From: a virus
DNA: 64,000 bases
Strand: one strand, 5' to 3'
Virus record (IMG/VR): IMGVR_UViG_3300003332_000015
Location: 1 to 64,000 of that record
Shown here: piece by piece, positions 43,935-52,519 of the stretch
Position numbering within the stretch: position 1 is the first letter of the stretch
Layout of the letters: every line of letters starts with the position of its first letter
Notes under the pieces: model-generated
The model's input: only the letters and a program-made list of their open reading frames with translations
Databases searched by the model: none
What the model was told of the DNA's origin: nothing
Program-made: the position numbers and the translations under genes

Positions 43935-44438
43935 TTAAGCTCCCTCATACTGAGTAATAAGATCTTGTACTTCTACAGGTAAAGGCATATTATAAGGAGA
44001 ACATTGAAATTCTCTACTTGTTATATGTCTTATTGAAACAGTTGCAATTAATTCAGATACTCTTAATATAAATAAGTAAGGTGCTGAATGTACGTCATCA
44101 TAAATTTTATGAATAAGTATATCACCCTTTTCAATATTATCAGTAAATTTAGCATAACCTGATATAGGTAATATTTCATATAAAAATAAATTTTCAGTAG
44201 TAGCAGGTGCTTCAGTAACATTTTGTCTTAATCTAGTATATGGTATTTTTTCTGGTAAGTCTAAAGAAAGTGTTATTACATCATCACTAATTAAAGTTAT
44301 TGTTTCATCATCATACATATCAACATCGGTTTTTAATCTAATTACTTGTCCTTCAAAACCTGATTGTTCAATTTTATAATCTCTTAATTTACGTCTTACA
44401 CTTACTTGAGCTTTTGAAATTTTGTCTTGTATTCCCAC
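43935..44438 (-). CDS. Hypothetical late protein, 167 aa, GTG start
   Basis: Starts at GTG 44438 (MGIQDKISKAQVSVRRKLRD) after GAGG. The middle (GFEGQVIRLKTDVDMYDDET; TLSLDLPEKIPYTRLRQNV) is beta-rich, and TENLFLYEILPISGYAKF then GDILIHKIYDD suggests a small virion-associated or neck protein. A motif at 44465-44477, with TTACTA/TAGTAA pairing up to the ribosome binding site, precedes it. Confidence 0.6.
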   Translation of the reverse strand: MGIQDKISKAQVSVRRKLRDYKIEQSGFEGQVIRLKTDVDMYDDETITLISDDVITLSLDLPEKIPYTRLRQNVTEAPATTENLFLYEILPISGYAKFTDNIEKGDILIHKIYDDVHSAPYLFILRVSELIATVSIRHITSREFQCSPYNMPLPVEVQDLITQYEGA

Positions 44439-44464
44439 GAGATTTCCTCATTACTATTCTTATT

Positions 44465-44477
44465 ACTATATTAGTAA
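44465..44477 (-). promoter_or_regulatory. Late-promoter motif (one mismatch)
   Basis: Minus-strand TTACTAATATAGT. TTACTA pairs with TAGTAA (6 bp) just before GAGG of the 43935-44438 gene. Confidence 0.5.
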
Positions 44478-44500
44478 CAAGTTAATAAATTTTATGTCAT

Positions 44501-44528
44501 AAAAAAACCCTCCAGTAAAGGAGGGTTT
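44501..44528 (-). terminator. Rho-independent terminator after Hsp20 gene
   Basis: A 9-bp GC-rich stem AAACCCTCC/GGAGGGTTT (44505-44513 with 44520-44528), followed on the minus strand by seven T residues, just after the Hsp20 stop. Confidence 0.85.
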
Positions 44529-44531
44529 AAT

Positions 44532-44960
44532 TTATTTAATGTTAATCGTTTTCGATTTCATCTCTTCTTTCGCAGGTACTTCAATTAGTAACATTCCATC
44601 TTTTAATGCTACATTAATTTTATCTAATTGATAACGGCTTATCGGTACATAAAATTTTCTTCTTACTGAAGAATGTTTTATTCCTTGTTGAAGAATAGTG
44701 TATCCTTCTTTTAGTCCTTCTTTTAAAGGATCAATATTTAAAAATAAATAATCACCTTCAGATTTAAGACTAATCTCATCTTTTGAGATTCCTGCTACTG
44801 CCAATTTAATAATCATGTCTTTTGATTCGTCATTTAAAACGACATCACATGGAGGAAAATTTCCAGTATAAATTGGGGTATTTGTTGGAAACCTTACTGA
44901 ATCCAAATCTTCAAAAATTGCATTAAAAAAATCTAATGCATTGTCTAAGTTAGCTACCAT
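44532..44960 (-). CDS. Small heat shock protein Hsp20 (alpha-crystallin domain), 142 aa
   Basis: The alpha-crystallin domain spans ~35-135: IYTGNFPPCDVVLNDESKD, MIIKLAVAGISKDEISLKS, GDYLFLNI, SSVRRKFYVPISRYQLDKI, and the hallmark ALKDGMLLIEVP near the C-terminus. Holdase chaperones of this kind bind unfolding proteins without ATP, and phage copies are known in T4-like marine phages. It may assist assembly of virion proteins. A strong terminator follows. Confidence 0.9.
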   Translation of the reverse strand: MVANLDNALDFFNAIFEDLDSVRFPTNTPIYTGNFPPCDVVLNDESKDMIIKLAVAGISKDEISLKSEGDYLFLNIDPLKEGLKEGYTILQQGIKHSSVRRKFYVPISRYQLDKINVALKDGMLLIEVPAKEEMKSKTINIK

Positions 44961-45010
44961 TTTGGTACACTCCTTAATAAAATATATTTAGACCCTCATA
45001 CGAGGCGTCT

Positions 45011-45898
45011 TTATTTTCTTGTGGTTCCAAACCACCACCCATCTAAAGGTAGTTCCTGTGCATCAATTCTTTTATTAACTACACCGTTTGTTATTCCTTT
45101 TTTACCTTTATTTTTACTAGGTTTACCTAGCTTACCTAAAGATATTTTATTTCCTATTTCTTGTTTTTCTTTTTCAGTTCTATTATTCCATATTTTCTGA
45201 CTACCATTAGAAATATTTAGTCGATTTTGTTTACTACGTACAACACCTTTTGCATTTTGTTTACCTTTCATACCTTTACTTCTAAGTTTAGACAATCTAT
45301 CCCTTTCCTGTTTAGACGTGTTAATCCATTGTAATTTTGCAGCTTTACTAATTTTATTTCTTCTTATTTTTTCTACAATAGGATTAACAACCTTATTCAA
45401 CTGTGCAATAGACATTCTATTTTTTTGTTCCTCAGTACGTGGTAAATTCTTTCTATTACGTTGTGCTTTTTGTTGTACATCTTTTTCTTTAAAAGGAGAG
45501 TTAATAGAAGCCCATTTCTTTTTTCGAGTCTTCATTTCCTTTCCAAGTTCTACTCCATATATCTCCTCATAAGTTTTACTTTTTTTTAAAAAAGACAAAT
45601 ATTTTATACTTTCCTCTCTTAGTTTAGAATATTGTCTAGAAGTTAATCTATAGTTATATCTATTAAACCCTTGCATCATATAAAAAGCTTGAGCCATTTT
45701 CCCACCATAAACTTTCCAAAGAATCATATGAGCTATAAAATGTTCTCTTGCCGTTAATATAATTATATTTTCTTTTAAGTCATTTCCACCAAGAGACCTT
45801 GGAAGAATATGATGATTTTCTGTATAAGTATCTTTTGGGATTGTTCTTAGTTCCCGTGACTTAATAAATTTATTATACTTATCTTTATATATCTCCAT
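45011..45898 (-). CDS. HNH homing endonuclease with NUMOD3 repeats, 295 aa
   Basis: N-terminal HNH: TENHHILPRSLGGNDLKEN then LTAREHFIAHMILWKVYGG. NUMOD3-type basic repeats fill residues 150-270, and the end (AQELPLDGWWFGTTRK) is a NUMOD-like DNA-contact tail. This is the only intact long NUMOD3 copy among the HNH genes of the window. The start ATG at 45898 directly follows the promoter motif, and the first residues (MEIYKDKYNKFIKSRELR) align with its siblings, so the start is correct. Confidence 0.9.
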   Translation of the reverse strand: MEIYKDKYNKFIKSRELRTIPKDTYTENHHILPRSLGGNDLKENIIILTAREHFIAHMILWKVYGGKMAQAFYMMQGFNRYNYRLTSRQYSKLREESIKYLSFLKKSKTYEEIYGVELGKEMKTRKKKWASINSPFKEKDVQQKAQRNRKNLPRTEEQKNRMSIAQLNKVVNPIVEKIRRNKISKAAKLQWINTSKQERDRLSKLRSKGMKGKQNAKGVVRSKQNRLNISNGSQKIWNNRTEKEKQEIGNKISLGKLGKPSKNKGKKGITNGVVNKRIDAQELPLDGWWFGTTRK

Positions 45899-45910
45899 AT
45901 TATATTAGTA
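45899..45910 (-). promoter_or_regulatory. Late-promoter motif abutting a start codon
   Basis: Minus-strand TACTAATATAAT directly followed by ATG of the HNH gene; no space for a ribosome binding site. Confidence 0.5.
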
Positions 45911-45937
45911 TAGATATTTGGAAAAGATAGGACTAAA

Positions 45938-46483
45938 TTAATTAACAGGTTTCCTTAATGGATTTCTAATCTTAGCTCTTACCTCTGGAGGATGGTTAGC
46001 TCTATCTTCGACAGATAAAGCTCTCATCTCACTTCTCATATTATAAGACAATTGAGACAAAATATTATCCCATTTTTTCCATATATCAATTAAGTTACTA
46101 TATAACTTTAATTCTTCTTTTATAGCAAAAACTTGTGCATTCTTATTCATATATTCAGTTTTAAAACGTACTTTAGTTTCAGCTTCTAATTCATTCTTTG
46201 ATAACCATTTACTAGCTGCTAAATTATTATCATTAAACTCTCTACGTATTGAAACAAACTTTTCATTCCACCACATTTTAAAATTTTCTTCAATAGTAAA
46301 TACTTCAGCTTTCTTTCTACTATACTCAGCTGATAATGTAAACAAAATTGCACCATAATTTGCTAAACCTTCGTTTATCATCTGTGGTGTTATTACATCG
46401 TGATTTATTATCTCAGTATATTTCTTGTATTCAGTAATAATTTTATTAACATTTTGAATGTACTCTTGTAATTCTTTAGTCAT
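45938..46483 (-). CDS. Hypothetical helical protein, 181 aa
   Basis: Almost entirely helical and charged (MTKELQEYIQNVNKIITEYK; TIEENFKMWWNEKFVSIRRE; LKLYSNLIDIWKKWDNILSQ), with AGGAG before its ATG. T4 has helical assembly or neck accessory proteins of comparable size, but there is no identifying motif. Confidence 0.65.
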   Translation of the reverse strand: MTKELQEYIQNVNKIITEYKKYTEIINHDVITPQMINEGLANYGAILFTLSAEYSRKKAEVFTIEENFKMWWNEKFVSIRREFNDNNLAASKWLSKNELEAETKVRFKTEYMNKNAQVFAIKEELKLYSNLIDIWKKWDNILSQLSYNMRSEMRALSVEDRANHPPEVRAKIRNPLRKPVN

Positions 46484-46540
46484 TTAAGAAACTCCTATAT
46501 TACTATAATAATAATTTTTTAAACTTTTTTAAATGTTTTA

Positions 46541-46951
46541 TTAGTCTATACGTGTTTTTCCACTAAAGATTTTTTCATCCTCTAATTGTTCTTGAGTCTT
46601 AATAACTTTAGTAGGTTTTTTCTTTTTTTCTTTTTCTTCTTCATCATCTTTTGTTTTTTTAGTAATACTTTTGTTAATACCAAAAGAATCAGAACTTTGT
46701 ATAGATGCTTCTATAAAATCATCAGCACTTAATTCAGATGTAATAAAGTTAGAAATATTATATTCATCACTTACTCCCATCATTTTATAAACTAAATCTT
46801 TAGTATAAGCATACTCTTTTTGTGTAAAATCTTCTAAAGTAACATCTAATTCTTCAGAAACAATAGTCTTTGCTGTTTCCCAATGTTTTGTTAATTCCTC
46901 TTCTGATTTATCTGTTTCCTTCATTAATGCTGTTATATATGGGCTTATCAT
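46541..46951 (-). CDS. Hypothetical acidic/helical protein, 136 aa
   Basis: Starts MISPYITALMKETDKSEEEL, with a helical body and a low-complexity Lys/Glu/Asp stretch near residue 100 (KKTKDDEEEKEKKKKPTKV). The start overlaps the upstream gene's end and has AGAGGAG. It may be a morphogenesis protein similar to scaffold-like neighbours; this is unproven. Confidence 0.6.
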   Translation of the reverse strand: MISPYITALMKETDKSEEELTKHWETAKTIVSEELDVTLEDFTQKEYAYTKDLVYKMMGVSDEYNISNFITSELSADDFIEASIQSSDSFGINKSITKKTKDDEEEKEKKKKPTKVIKTQEQLEDEKIFSGKTRID

Positions 46952-46952
46952 C

Positions 46953-47663
46953 TTAACTTACTCCTCTACCTAATAATATTTCTAATTTTCCAACTATCTC
47001 ATGTTCATTATAAACTTGTATCATATTAAACTCTTTATAATAAGTTTCAGGATTAAGTAATTCAATATCAGTATATAACCCACTGCCTTCTAAATATAGT
47101 CTAAATTGTATAATAACTCTGTCTCCTGACAGTCTAAAATAATCATCAAATATTCTTAATTCAAACTGTATATATAAAGTATGTTCGTCTATTGGATAAT
47201 CATCAATTTCGTTAGTATTATATTTATGATCTGAAACTTCTATAGTATCAAATATGCCTACTTGTGATAAAATTTGATTATCTAAGTATTCCATTAATTC
47301 ATTAATTTTAGTTTCAGTAAAAAATATTTGTTCTTCTTTAATTATAATTTTATTACCTATTAACCAAACATTAGACCATACCCAAATAAAAGGATCTGTT
47401 CCATCTTTAGCTGTTTCAATCATATCTTTATATTTTTTATTACGTGATGTGGCTGGCTCTGATTCAGCGTCTTTTACTTTTAACTTCATTAAAAATTTAG
47501 CAAAAGTTTCTTCTGTACCTCTAAAACGAATAGGTTTTTTGTTAAGTACTTTAGTACCGTCTTTTTTTTCTATAGCTAAAATACGGAATTGAGTTGGTCC
47601 CTCTATCATAATTTTTGCTTTAATTAAAAAAGGTAATTCTTCATTAACTAATATTTTTCTCAT
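46953..47663 (-). CDS. Hypothetical late protein, 236 aa
   Basis: MRKILVNEELPFLIKAKIMI begins the protein; the leading MRKILVNE looks like the short N-terminal peptides ending in x-x-E seen in tagged head proteins, but with Val at the -3 position. The body is beta-rich (FIWVWSNVWLIGNKIIIKEE; HTLYIQFELRIFDDYFRLSG; GDRVIIQFRLYLEGSGLY). A promoter motif at 47677-47689 lies 14 bases upstream. Confidence 0.65.
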   Translation of the reverse strand: MRKILVNEELPFLIKAKIMIEGPTQFRILAIEKKDGTKVLNKKPIRFRGTEETFAKFLMKLKVKDAESEPATSRNKKYKDMIETAKDGTDPFIWVWSNVWLIGNKIIIKEEQIFFTETKINELMEYLDNQILSQVGIFDTIEVSDHKYNTNEIDDYPIDEHTLYIQFELRIFDDYFRLSGDRVIIQFRLYLEGSGLYTDIELLNPETYYKEFNMIQVYNEHEIVGKLEILLGRGVS

Positions 47664-47676
47664 TATTTGTTCCTCT

Positions 47677-47689
47677 ATTATATTAGTAA
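47677..47689 (-). promoter_or_regulatory. Late-promoter motif
   Basis: Exact TTACTAATATAAT; its TTA CTA ATA TAA also forms the last three codons and stop of the 47678-47911 gene. Confidence 0.6.
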
Positions 47690-47911
47690 CTGTAATTCTG
47701 CGAATTGTTCAACTGTAAAATCATATTTACCAAACAATACAACAGTATTACTATCTATAAATTTGAATCTATCTACAAATTCATAAAAATTTGAATCATC
47801 ACATTCAGCATACCACTCTTTATGTGTTCTATTATAATATATAGTGTAGTGATCAAAAATGAATTTTACTTCTTCTTCAAATTCTATTTCTATATCTAAA
47901 TCGTTAATCAT
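47678..47911 (-). CDS. Small acidic protein, 77 aa
   Basis: MINDLDIEIEFEEEVKFIFD, strongly acidic at the N-terminus and aromatic-rich (DHYTIYYNRTHKEWYAE). It overlaps the previous gene's end, and its stop codon lies within a promoter motif. Function unknown. Confidence 0.6.
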   Translation of the reverse strand: MINDLDIEIEFEEEVKFIFDHYTIYYNRTHKEWYAECDDSNFYEFVDRFKFIDSNTVVLFGKYDFTVEQFAELQLLI

Positions 47912-48593
47912 CTTTAAGTATACCTCTTTGAAGTAAAATATCTATTAATCTAATAGTATGCTTAGGAAAAAAAGGAATAGCCCCAGGATTAGTCTCAGGA
48001 CTAGGCATTACTCCACTATATTGTCTTCCAAATAAATGTCCATGTTTATGAAATGCCCAAACATCCCTAAAATAAAAATCAGCATTGATACCATTAACTT
48101 TTGAGTTATAGTCACCTACATCTAAGTACTTAGCTCTTTTACGATGTTTAGCAACTAACTCTCTATACAACTGTAGTCTTTCTTTATTAGTAGAACCTCT
48201 TCTATCAGCTCTCCTCTTCATTATTCTACGTGTTTTTTTATATATTTGTTTTATTTGACTTTGTGGTGGGGAATCTTCCCATTTCCTACCACTACCTAAT
48301 CTATAAACCCAAGCTGTACTATTAACAGATAAAACATCTAACTCTAATACACTGTCATATTCATGACGATATTTTCTTTGTACTCCGCCAGTATGTTTAT
48401 TATATGGATAATACTGTGGATATGATTGAGTCTCTATAATAAACTTAATTTGAGGTCTAGTTTTATCTTTAACATTTATTATTTTTTGTTCCTTTATAAT
48501 AACCTTTATTAAGACATCACGTTTCATATAATCTATTCTATTACTAAAATATTTTTGAGTTAATAACGCAACTTCTTTGATTGTGAAGGACAT
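47904..48593 (-). CDS. Hypothetical late protein, neck/completion candidate, 229 aa
   Basis: Basic protein with beta segments first (RDVLIKVIIKEQKIINVKDK; IKFIIETQSYPQYYPYNKHT) and Lys/Arg-rich helices after (IKQIYKKTRRIMKRRADRRG). The C-terminus returns to GHLFGRQYSGVMPSPE. Neck proteins of T4-like phages have a comparable size and occur between capsid and tail genes, which is the only hint. Confidence 0.6.
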   Translation of the reverse strand: MSFTIKEVALLTQKYFSNRIDYMKRDVLIKVIIKEQKIINVKDKTRPQIKFIIETQSYPQYYPYNKHTGGVQRKYRHEYDSVLELDVLSVNSTAWVYRLGSGRKWEDSPPQSQIKQIYKKTRRIMKRRADRRGSTNKERLQLYRELVAKHRKRAKYLDVGDYNSKVNGINADFYFRDVWAFHKHGHLFGRQYSGVMPSPETNPGAIPFFPKHTIRLIDILLQRGILKDD

Positions 48594-49667
48594 TTAAACT
48601 ACCTCTGTCTTTATTAAATTTATTTCTTTACAGTAAGTACTAATATCGTTTTCTCTAATACGAATAAATTTAAATTGTGGTAAAAATTGTTCAATTCTAT
48701 TTTGTCTAATAATATCTTTTTCTTTTAGTTTATCTTGTTTAAAATGTCCTTCTTCATCCCATTCGATAATTAATTTTTTATCAAAATTAATATAGTCTGG
48801 CCAATAACCTAATTCTTCAATTAAGTATTCACCATTTCCATATACAGCATATCTACCTTTAGTATTTAAAATCTTATCTAGTAATTGAAAAAATTCACAA
48901 GCTTTTTTATTGTATGCTGGAAATCCAATTTGATAGTTATTCTTAATTTCTTTAGCTCTTTGTATAGTAGCAATTCTACTTAAATATTCTTTTTGTTCTT
49001 TACTTCTTATTTTATTAGTATTTCCTTCACTAATTTTATTGGAAGTTTCCAATGCTTTTTCTTTACCATACCTATCTATATAATTTTTATTTCTGAATTC
49101 CTGCCATTCTTCATAATAAACTTTATTGTTATTCTGCATAATTTTAGCAGCTTTTTCTTTACGTTTATATAATGTATCTATACTACCTTTCCAAGTAACT
49201 CCTTTTTTAGATTGTGAAAGAGTTACTTTCATTTTTTCCGCTTTATTAACACCATATCTTTCTTCCCAAGTTTTACCTTTATATTTTTTACTTATAATAG
49301 ATTTACTTACTTTAACTTTAGACTCTTTTGAATTCTTTCTACCTTTCCCTCTAATAGAATTATGTTGTTTTTTACATGAGTTTAAAAAACAAGTTTTACT
49401 ATACCCATACTTCATTGTTTTATATTGTAGTTTATTTGTATCACAAATAGGGCAGTATAATTGAATTTCTATATCATTTAATATACAATAAATTCTTTCA
49501 AATAAAGAGGAATCGTCACTTAAAAAAGATGTATAAAAATACAAACTATTTTTAATTTCTAATCTATTATATATAAATTCTTTTAAATTACCTTTAAGTC
49601 GCCCTTTTATATCATAAGCATTATTAGTAATCCAAGTATATAATTGTTTTTTACTATAATTAATCAT
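48594..49667 (-). CDS. PD-(D/E)XK-type homing endonuclease with zinc finger, 357 aa
   Basis: Same architecture as the 30898-31839 protein: zinc-finger-like Cys (C72, C75, C93, C98), NUMOD3-like basic repeats (KESKVKVSKSIISKKYKGK; QSKKGVTWKGSIDTLYKRK), and a C-terminal nuclease core YWPDYINFDKKLIIEWDEEG with D291 and E302-x-D304. The two share the phrase RIYCILNDI and the ACEFF segment before the core. It overlaps the neighbouring genes at both ends, so the insertion is exact. Confidence 0.8.
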   Translation of the reverse strand: MINYSKKQLYTWITNNAYDIKGRLKGNLKEFIYNRLEIKNSLYFYTSFLSDDSSLFERIYCILNDIEIQLYCPICDTNKLQYKTMKYGYSKTCFLNSCKKQHNSIRGKGRKNSKESKVKVSKSIISKKYKGKTWEERYGVNKAEKMKVTLSQSKKGVTWKGSIDTLYKRKEKAAKIMQNNNKVYYEEWQEFRNKNYIDRYGKEKALETSNKISEGNTNKIRSKEQKEYLSRIATIQRAKEIKNNYQIGFPAYNKKACEFFQLLDKILNTKGRYAVYGNGEYLIEELGYWPDYINFDKKLIIEWDEEGHFKQDKLKEKDIIRQNRIEQFLPQFKFIRIRENDISTYCKEINLIKTEVV

Positions 49668-50401
49668 TATTTCCTTACTATACTAATTTTAGGATACTTA
49701 GCCCATTTTTCTGTAACTCTTTTGTAAAGTTCATCTGCTCTATCAATAAAAGCATCACCATTAACTTCATCAGGCATATTAGTATTCATTTGATTTCTTA
49801 AATCTCCAAAATATTGTAATATGTAAGATTGAGCTAATTGAATAACATCCTCTTGAAATCTATAATCTACATTAGCCCAGTCTTCACTATACTTTGCCCA
49901 TGTTACACTTATAGTTCCCATTGTATTTGTATACCCTGTTATCTTTCTATTAGGATAATCAATTATCTTTTTAAATGCTTGATAAGTAGCTTTATTAGAA
50001 CCTTGATAAGAACGTTCATCATACAGTGCTTGTGTCATACCATAATCGTTTTCTGTACCCCAAACACCAAGACTTCCTGTTCCACCACCTTGCTTAATAT
50101 TAATTTCATTTATAAGAGGATTACCACTTTTTTGTGCTGTTGAAAAAGCTGCTGTATTTAAGCTAACATTAAGTACTCCCCAAGTATCATCATCAGGAAA
50201 TGGAATATCAAAAGTAGTAGTAACTTGATAAGAAGAAAACTCTTTTAATGGAAATCTTTTAAAGTATATATCTTTAATCGCTGGTAAAATAAATAATTCC
50301 TTTATATCAGTAGATGTAACTTTAAAATCAGCCTCTGTTAAGACAGGGTAACCGATACATGTCATTATTCTTCTGTATATAGTATCTGGTAATGTTAACA
50401 T
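49667..50401 (-). CDS. Neck/head-completion protein candidate, 244 aa
   Basis: MLTLPDTIYRRIMTCIGYPV, FILPAIKDIYFKRFPLKEFS, and a Gly-rich middle (KQGGGTGSLGVWGTENDYGM). The C-terminus has helical RADELYKRVTEKWAKYPKIS. The N-terminal helical plus beta design and the location after the capsid block resemble neck proteins such as gp13/gp14, but this remains tentative. Late-promoter motif at 50424-50436. Confidence 0.6.
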   Translation of the reverse strand: MLTLPDTIYRRIMTCIGYPVLTEADFKVTSTDIKELFILPAIKDIYFKRFPLKEFSSYQVTTTFDIPFPDDDTWGVLNVSLNTAAFSTAQKSGNPLINEINIKQGGGTGSLGVWGTENDYGMTQALYDERSYQGSNKATYQAFKKIIDYPNRKITGYTNTMGTISVTWAKYSEDWANVDYRFQEDVIQLAQSYILQYFGDLRNQMNTNMPDEVNGDAFIDRADELYKRVTEKWAKYPKISIVRK

Positions 50402-50423
50402 TATTATAGTCCTTTCACTTAGT

Positions 50424-50436
50424 ATATTATATTAGT
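50424..50436 (-). promoter_or_regulatory. Late-promoter motif
   Basis: Exact TTACTAATATAAT, 22 bases before the 49667-50401 start, with AAAGGA between. Confidence 0.65.
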
Positions 50437-50438
50437 AA

Positions 50439-51197
50439 TTAAAATAACTTTCTTAGGGGTTTATAACTATGTATTCTATGATTTGCAATATTAAAATATT
50501 TTTTATTGTCATCAATTCCAATAAAATTTCTATTTAAATATTTACAAGCTACTCCAGTAGTCCCTGATCCCATTGTAAAATCTAGTACAGTATCTCCTTC
50601 ATTTGTATAAGTCTTAATTAGAAATTTCATAAGTTTTTCAGGCTTTTGAGTAGTGTGTAAATTCATACCTTTTTTTAAAGTATCTCTTGATATTTTTAAT
50701 ACTTGTGTAGGATATCTAAAACCATTATCATTATACTCATAAACTTTTTTAGTATTACTATCAACAAGTCCTCCTAATTTACCTTTAAGAACTTTATTTG
50801 TAATTTTTCCATGTTGTCTTGGTTGCATCTGTGGATTATAAGTACATTGTTTATTATAGAATATACAAACTTCTTCTACTGTTTTACCTGCTCTTCTTTT
50901 AGCTTGTAATACATTTGTTAATCTTTCTTTTTCCCAATACCAATTATACTTAAATTCTTTTAAATTTGAACAGATCAAAACACTTGTAAAAGGTTGTCCT
51001 GCTATTAAGACAATAGCTCCATCAGGTTTAACTAATTTATGTAGTCTTTTCCACATTTTATCTAAAGGGATTACTTCGTCCCAAGGGCAAGCTGTTGTAC
51101 CATAAGGAGGATCACAAATAATAGCATCAACTATAATACCTTCTTTTATTAATTTATCCATTTCTTGAAGAGCTTCACCATTTATAAGTTTAATCAC
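50439..51197 (-). CDS. DNA methyltransferase (N6-adenine/N4-cytosine class), 252 aa
   Basis: Start chosen as GTG 51197, giving MIKLINGEALQEMDKLI, the usual family opening; a longer frame reaches 51221. Catalytic motif DPPYG at residues 29-33, HTTQKP at 181-186, and the SAM-binding DFTMGSGTTG at 206-215, in beta-class order. It transfers a methyl group from SAM to DNA, probably to protect phage DNA from host restriction or mark it. No cognate restriction gene is visible. The start overlaps the upstream membrane protein's end. Confidence 0.9.
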   Translation of the reverse strand: MIKLINGEALQEMDKLIKEGIIVDAIICDPPYGTTACPWDEVIPLDKMWKRLHKLVKPDGAIVLIAGQPFTSVLICSNLKEFKYNWYWEKERLTNVLQAKRRAGKTVEEVCIFYNKQCTYNPQMQPRQHGKITNKVLKGKLGGLVDSNTKKVYEYNDNGFRYPTQVLKISRDTLKKGMNLHTTQKPEKLMKFLIKTYTNEGDTVLDFTMGSGTTGVACKYLNRNFIGIDDNKKYFNIANHRIHSYKPLRKLF

Positions 51198-51417
51198 CCT
51201 TATCCGCCAAATAGAATACAACTGACATTAGTGCAAATGAAGCACCTACTGACCTCATAAGTCCTACACTCATTCCATCTATTTTTTTAAAAATAGTTAT
51301 TGCTTCTAAGAATATAGAAATATCCCAATTTAGAAAACTAAAAAATAGACCAAAAATAGCACAATACATAAAATAATTAACTACAAATATAAAAAATACA
51401 CTTATTATTTTAAACAA
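51190..51417 (-). CDS. Small membrane protein, 75 aa, TTG start
   Basis: Two hydrophobic helices (FKIISVFFIFVVNYFMYCAI and SVGASFALMSVVFYLA) joined by a short loop. GGAG precedes the TTG at 51417. The gene overlaps the methyltransferase start by eight bases and follows another membrane protein gene by 14 bases. A membrane accessory or holin-like role is possible but not shown. Confidence 0.6.
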   Translation of the reverse strand: MFKIISVFFIFVVNYFMYCAIFGLFFSFLNWDISIFLEAITIFKKIDGMSVGLMRSVGASFALMSVVFYLADKGD

Positions 51418-51431
51418 TTAATTTATCTCCT

Positions 51432-52409
51432 TTATAAATTTACCCTTTTTCTTTTCTTATGTATTAGTGGGGGAGTAAATAAAGGTTCTGATTGCTGTGA
51501 TATATTCACGTTCTCCTCAATCGAAACATCAGTACCTAATCTTTTAGACATTGTATTAGCTATAGTTTTTTTTATTTGTTTTACTTGTTTAGACTTTTTA
51601 ACTGGTTTTCTTTTTTTAACAGGTTGTATTTTCTTTTCAATAGTGAGTAATTTTTTAGGAATAACTTTTGGTTTCGATTCAATAGCTATATTTCCTGCAA
51701 CCATTAAAAGTACAGCAAAAGGGTCAAATACGATAACAAGTAATATAATTAGTAGTCTTGCTGAATTATCATAATTAGTTTCAGCATTGTCTTCACCATA
51801 CATTAAAATTGCTATATATTTTATAGGTCCAACATTTGCTTCAAAAGAATTAATTTCATTTACTAATTGTAGTTTATCGTTTTCATAAATTTCTATTAAA
51901 TCCTCTGATTCATTTATTTCATTCTTTAATAATAATCTTTCTTCTAACTGTTCGGCTCTTTGTTCAAGTCCTTTTGTTACTACACCTAGTTCAATATATT
52001 TGTTAATAGACTCATCCAATAGTATAATAGTATTGTTAGCTTGTTCTATACGTTTAATTTCTCTTTGTATGGATAAGTCAATACGTTCTATTTTATTTTC
52101 AATTGTTATTATTGGAGTATCTTGAGCTATGTAAGCTTTCGCTAAATAACCATAAATTCCAATAGATGATATTAAAATAAGGATAGTTACAGCAAATAGT
52201 AAATAACCTTTTAAAAGTTTTGAACTTTTTTTCCAAAATTGGTATAACCATAGAGTTGATACTATCTTAGCAAACTCCATTGAGGAACCCATAATGGTAG
52301 CTCCTAAAATTGCACCTGAAAATATTGTTCTAATTCCTGCAATAGAAAAAACTGCTGATATAATTGATAGTACAACAGCTGCTATAATTGATAATATTCC
52401 TATAAACAT
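51432..52409 (-). CDS. Multi-pass membrane protein with coiled-coil loop, 325 aa
   Basis: Four hydrophobic segments: IGILSIIAAVVLSIISAVF, IFSGAILGATIMG, LLFAVTILILISSIGIYG and LLIILLVIVFDPFAVLLMVA. Between the third and fourth lies a ~110-residue coiled coil (IENKIERIDLSIQREIKRIE). A Lys-rich tail follows (KKRKPVKKSKQVKQIKKTI). FDPFAVLLMVAGN is a phrase found in similar proteins of large tailed phages. AAGGAGT precedes the start; no catalytic motif is visible. Confidence 0.75.
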   Translation of the reverse strand: MFIGILSIIAAVVLSIISAVFSIAGIRTIFSGAILGATIMGSSMEFAKIVSTLWLYQFWKKSSKLLKGYLLFAVTILILISSIGIYGYLAKAYIAQDTPIITIENKIERIDLSIQREIKRIEQANNTIILLDESINKYIELGVVTKGLEQRAEQLEERLLLKNEINESEDLIEIYENDKLQLVNEINSFEANVGPIKYIAILMYGEDNAETNYDNSARLLIILLVIVFDPFAVLLMVAGNIAIESKPKVIPKKLLTIEKKIQPVKKRKPVKKSKQVKQIKKTIANTMSKRLGTDVSIEENVNISQQSEPLFTPPLIHKKRKRVNL

Positions 52410-52465
52410 TGAGACTCCTTTATACTATAATAATATTTTAGTGTCATTTTTTTAATAAAATATCA

Positions 52466-52496
52466 TAAAAAAACCCTCCTCAAACTGAGGAAGGTT
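52466..52496 (-). terminator. Terminator after major capsid gene
   Basis: Stem 52472-52482 with 52486-52496 (10 of 11 pairs) and a run of T on the minus strand; it ends capsid transcripts just after the 52520 stop. Confidence 0.8.
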
Positions 52497-52519
52497 TATA
52501 TTAAAATACGAAATGATTT

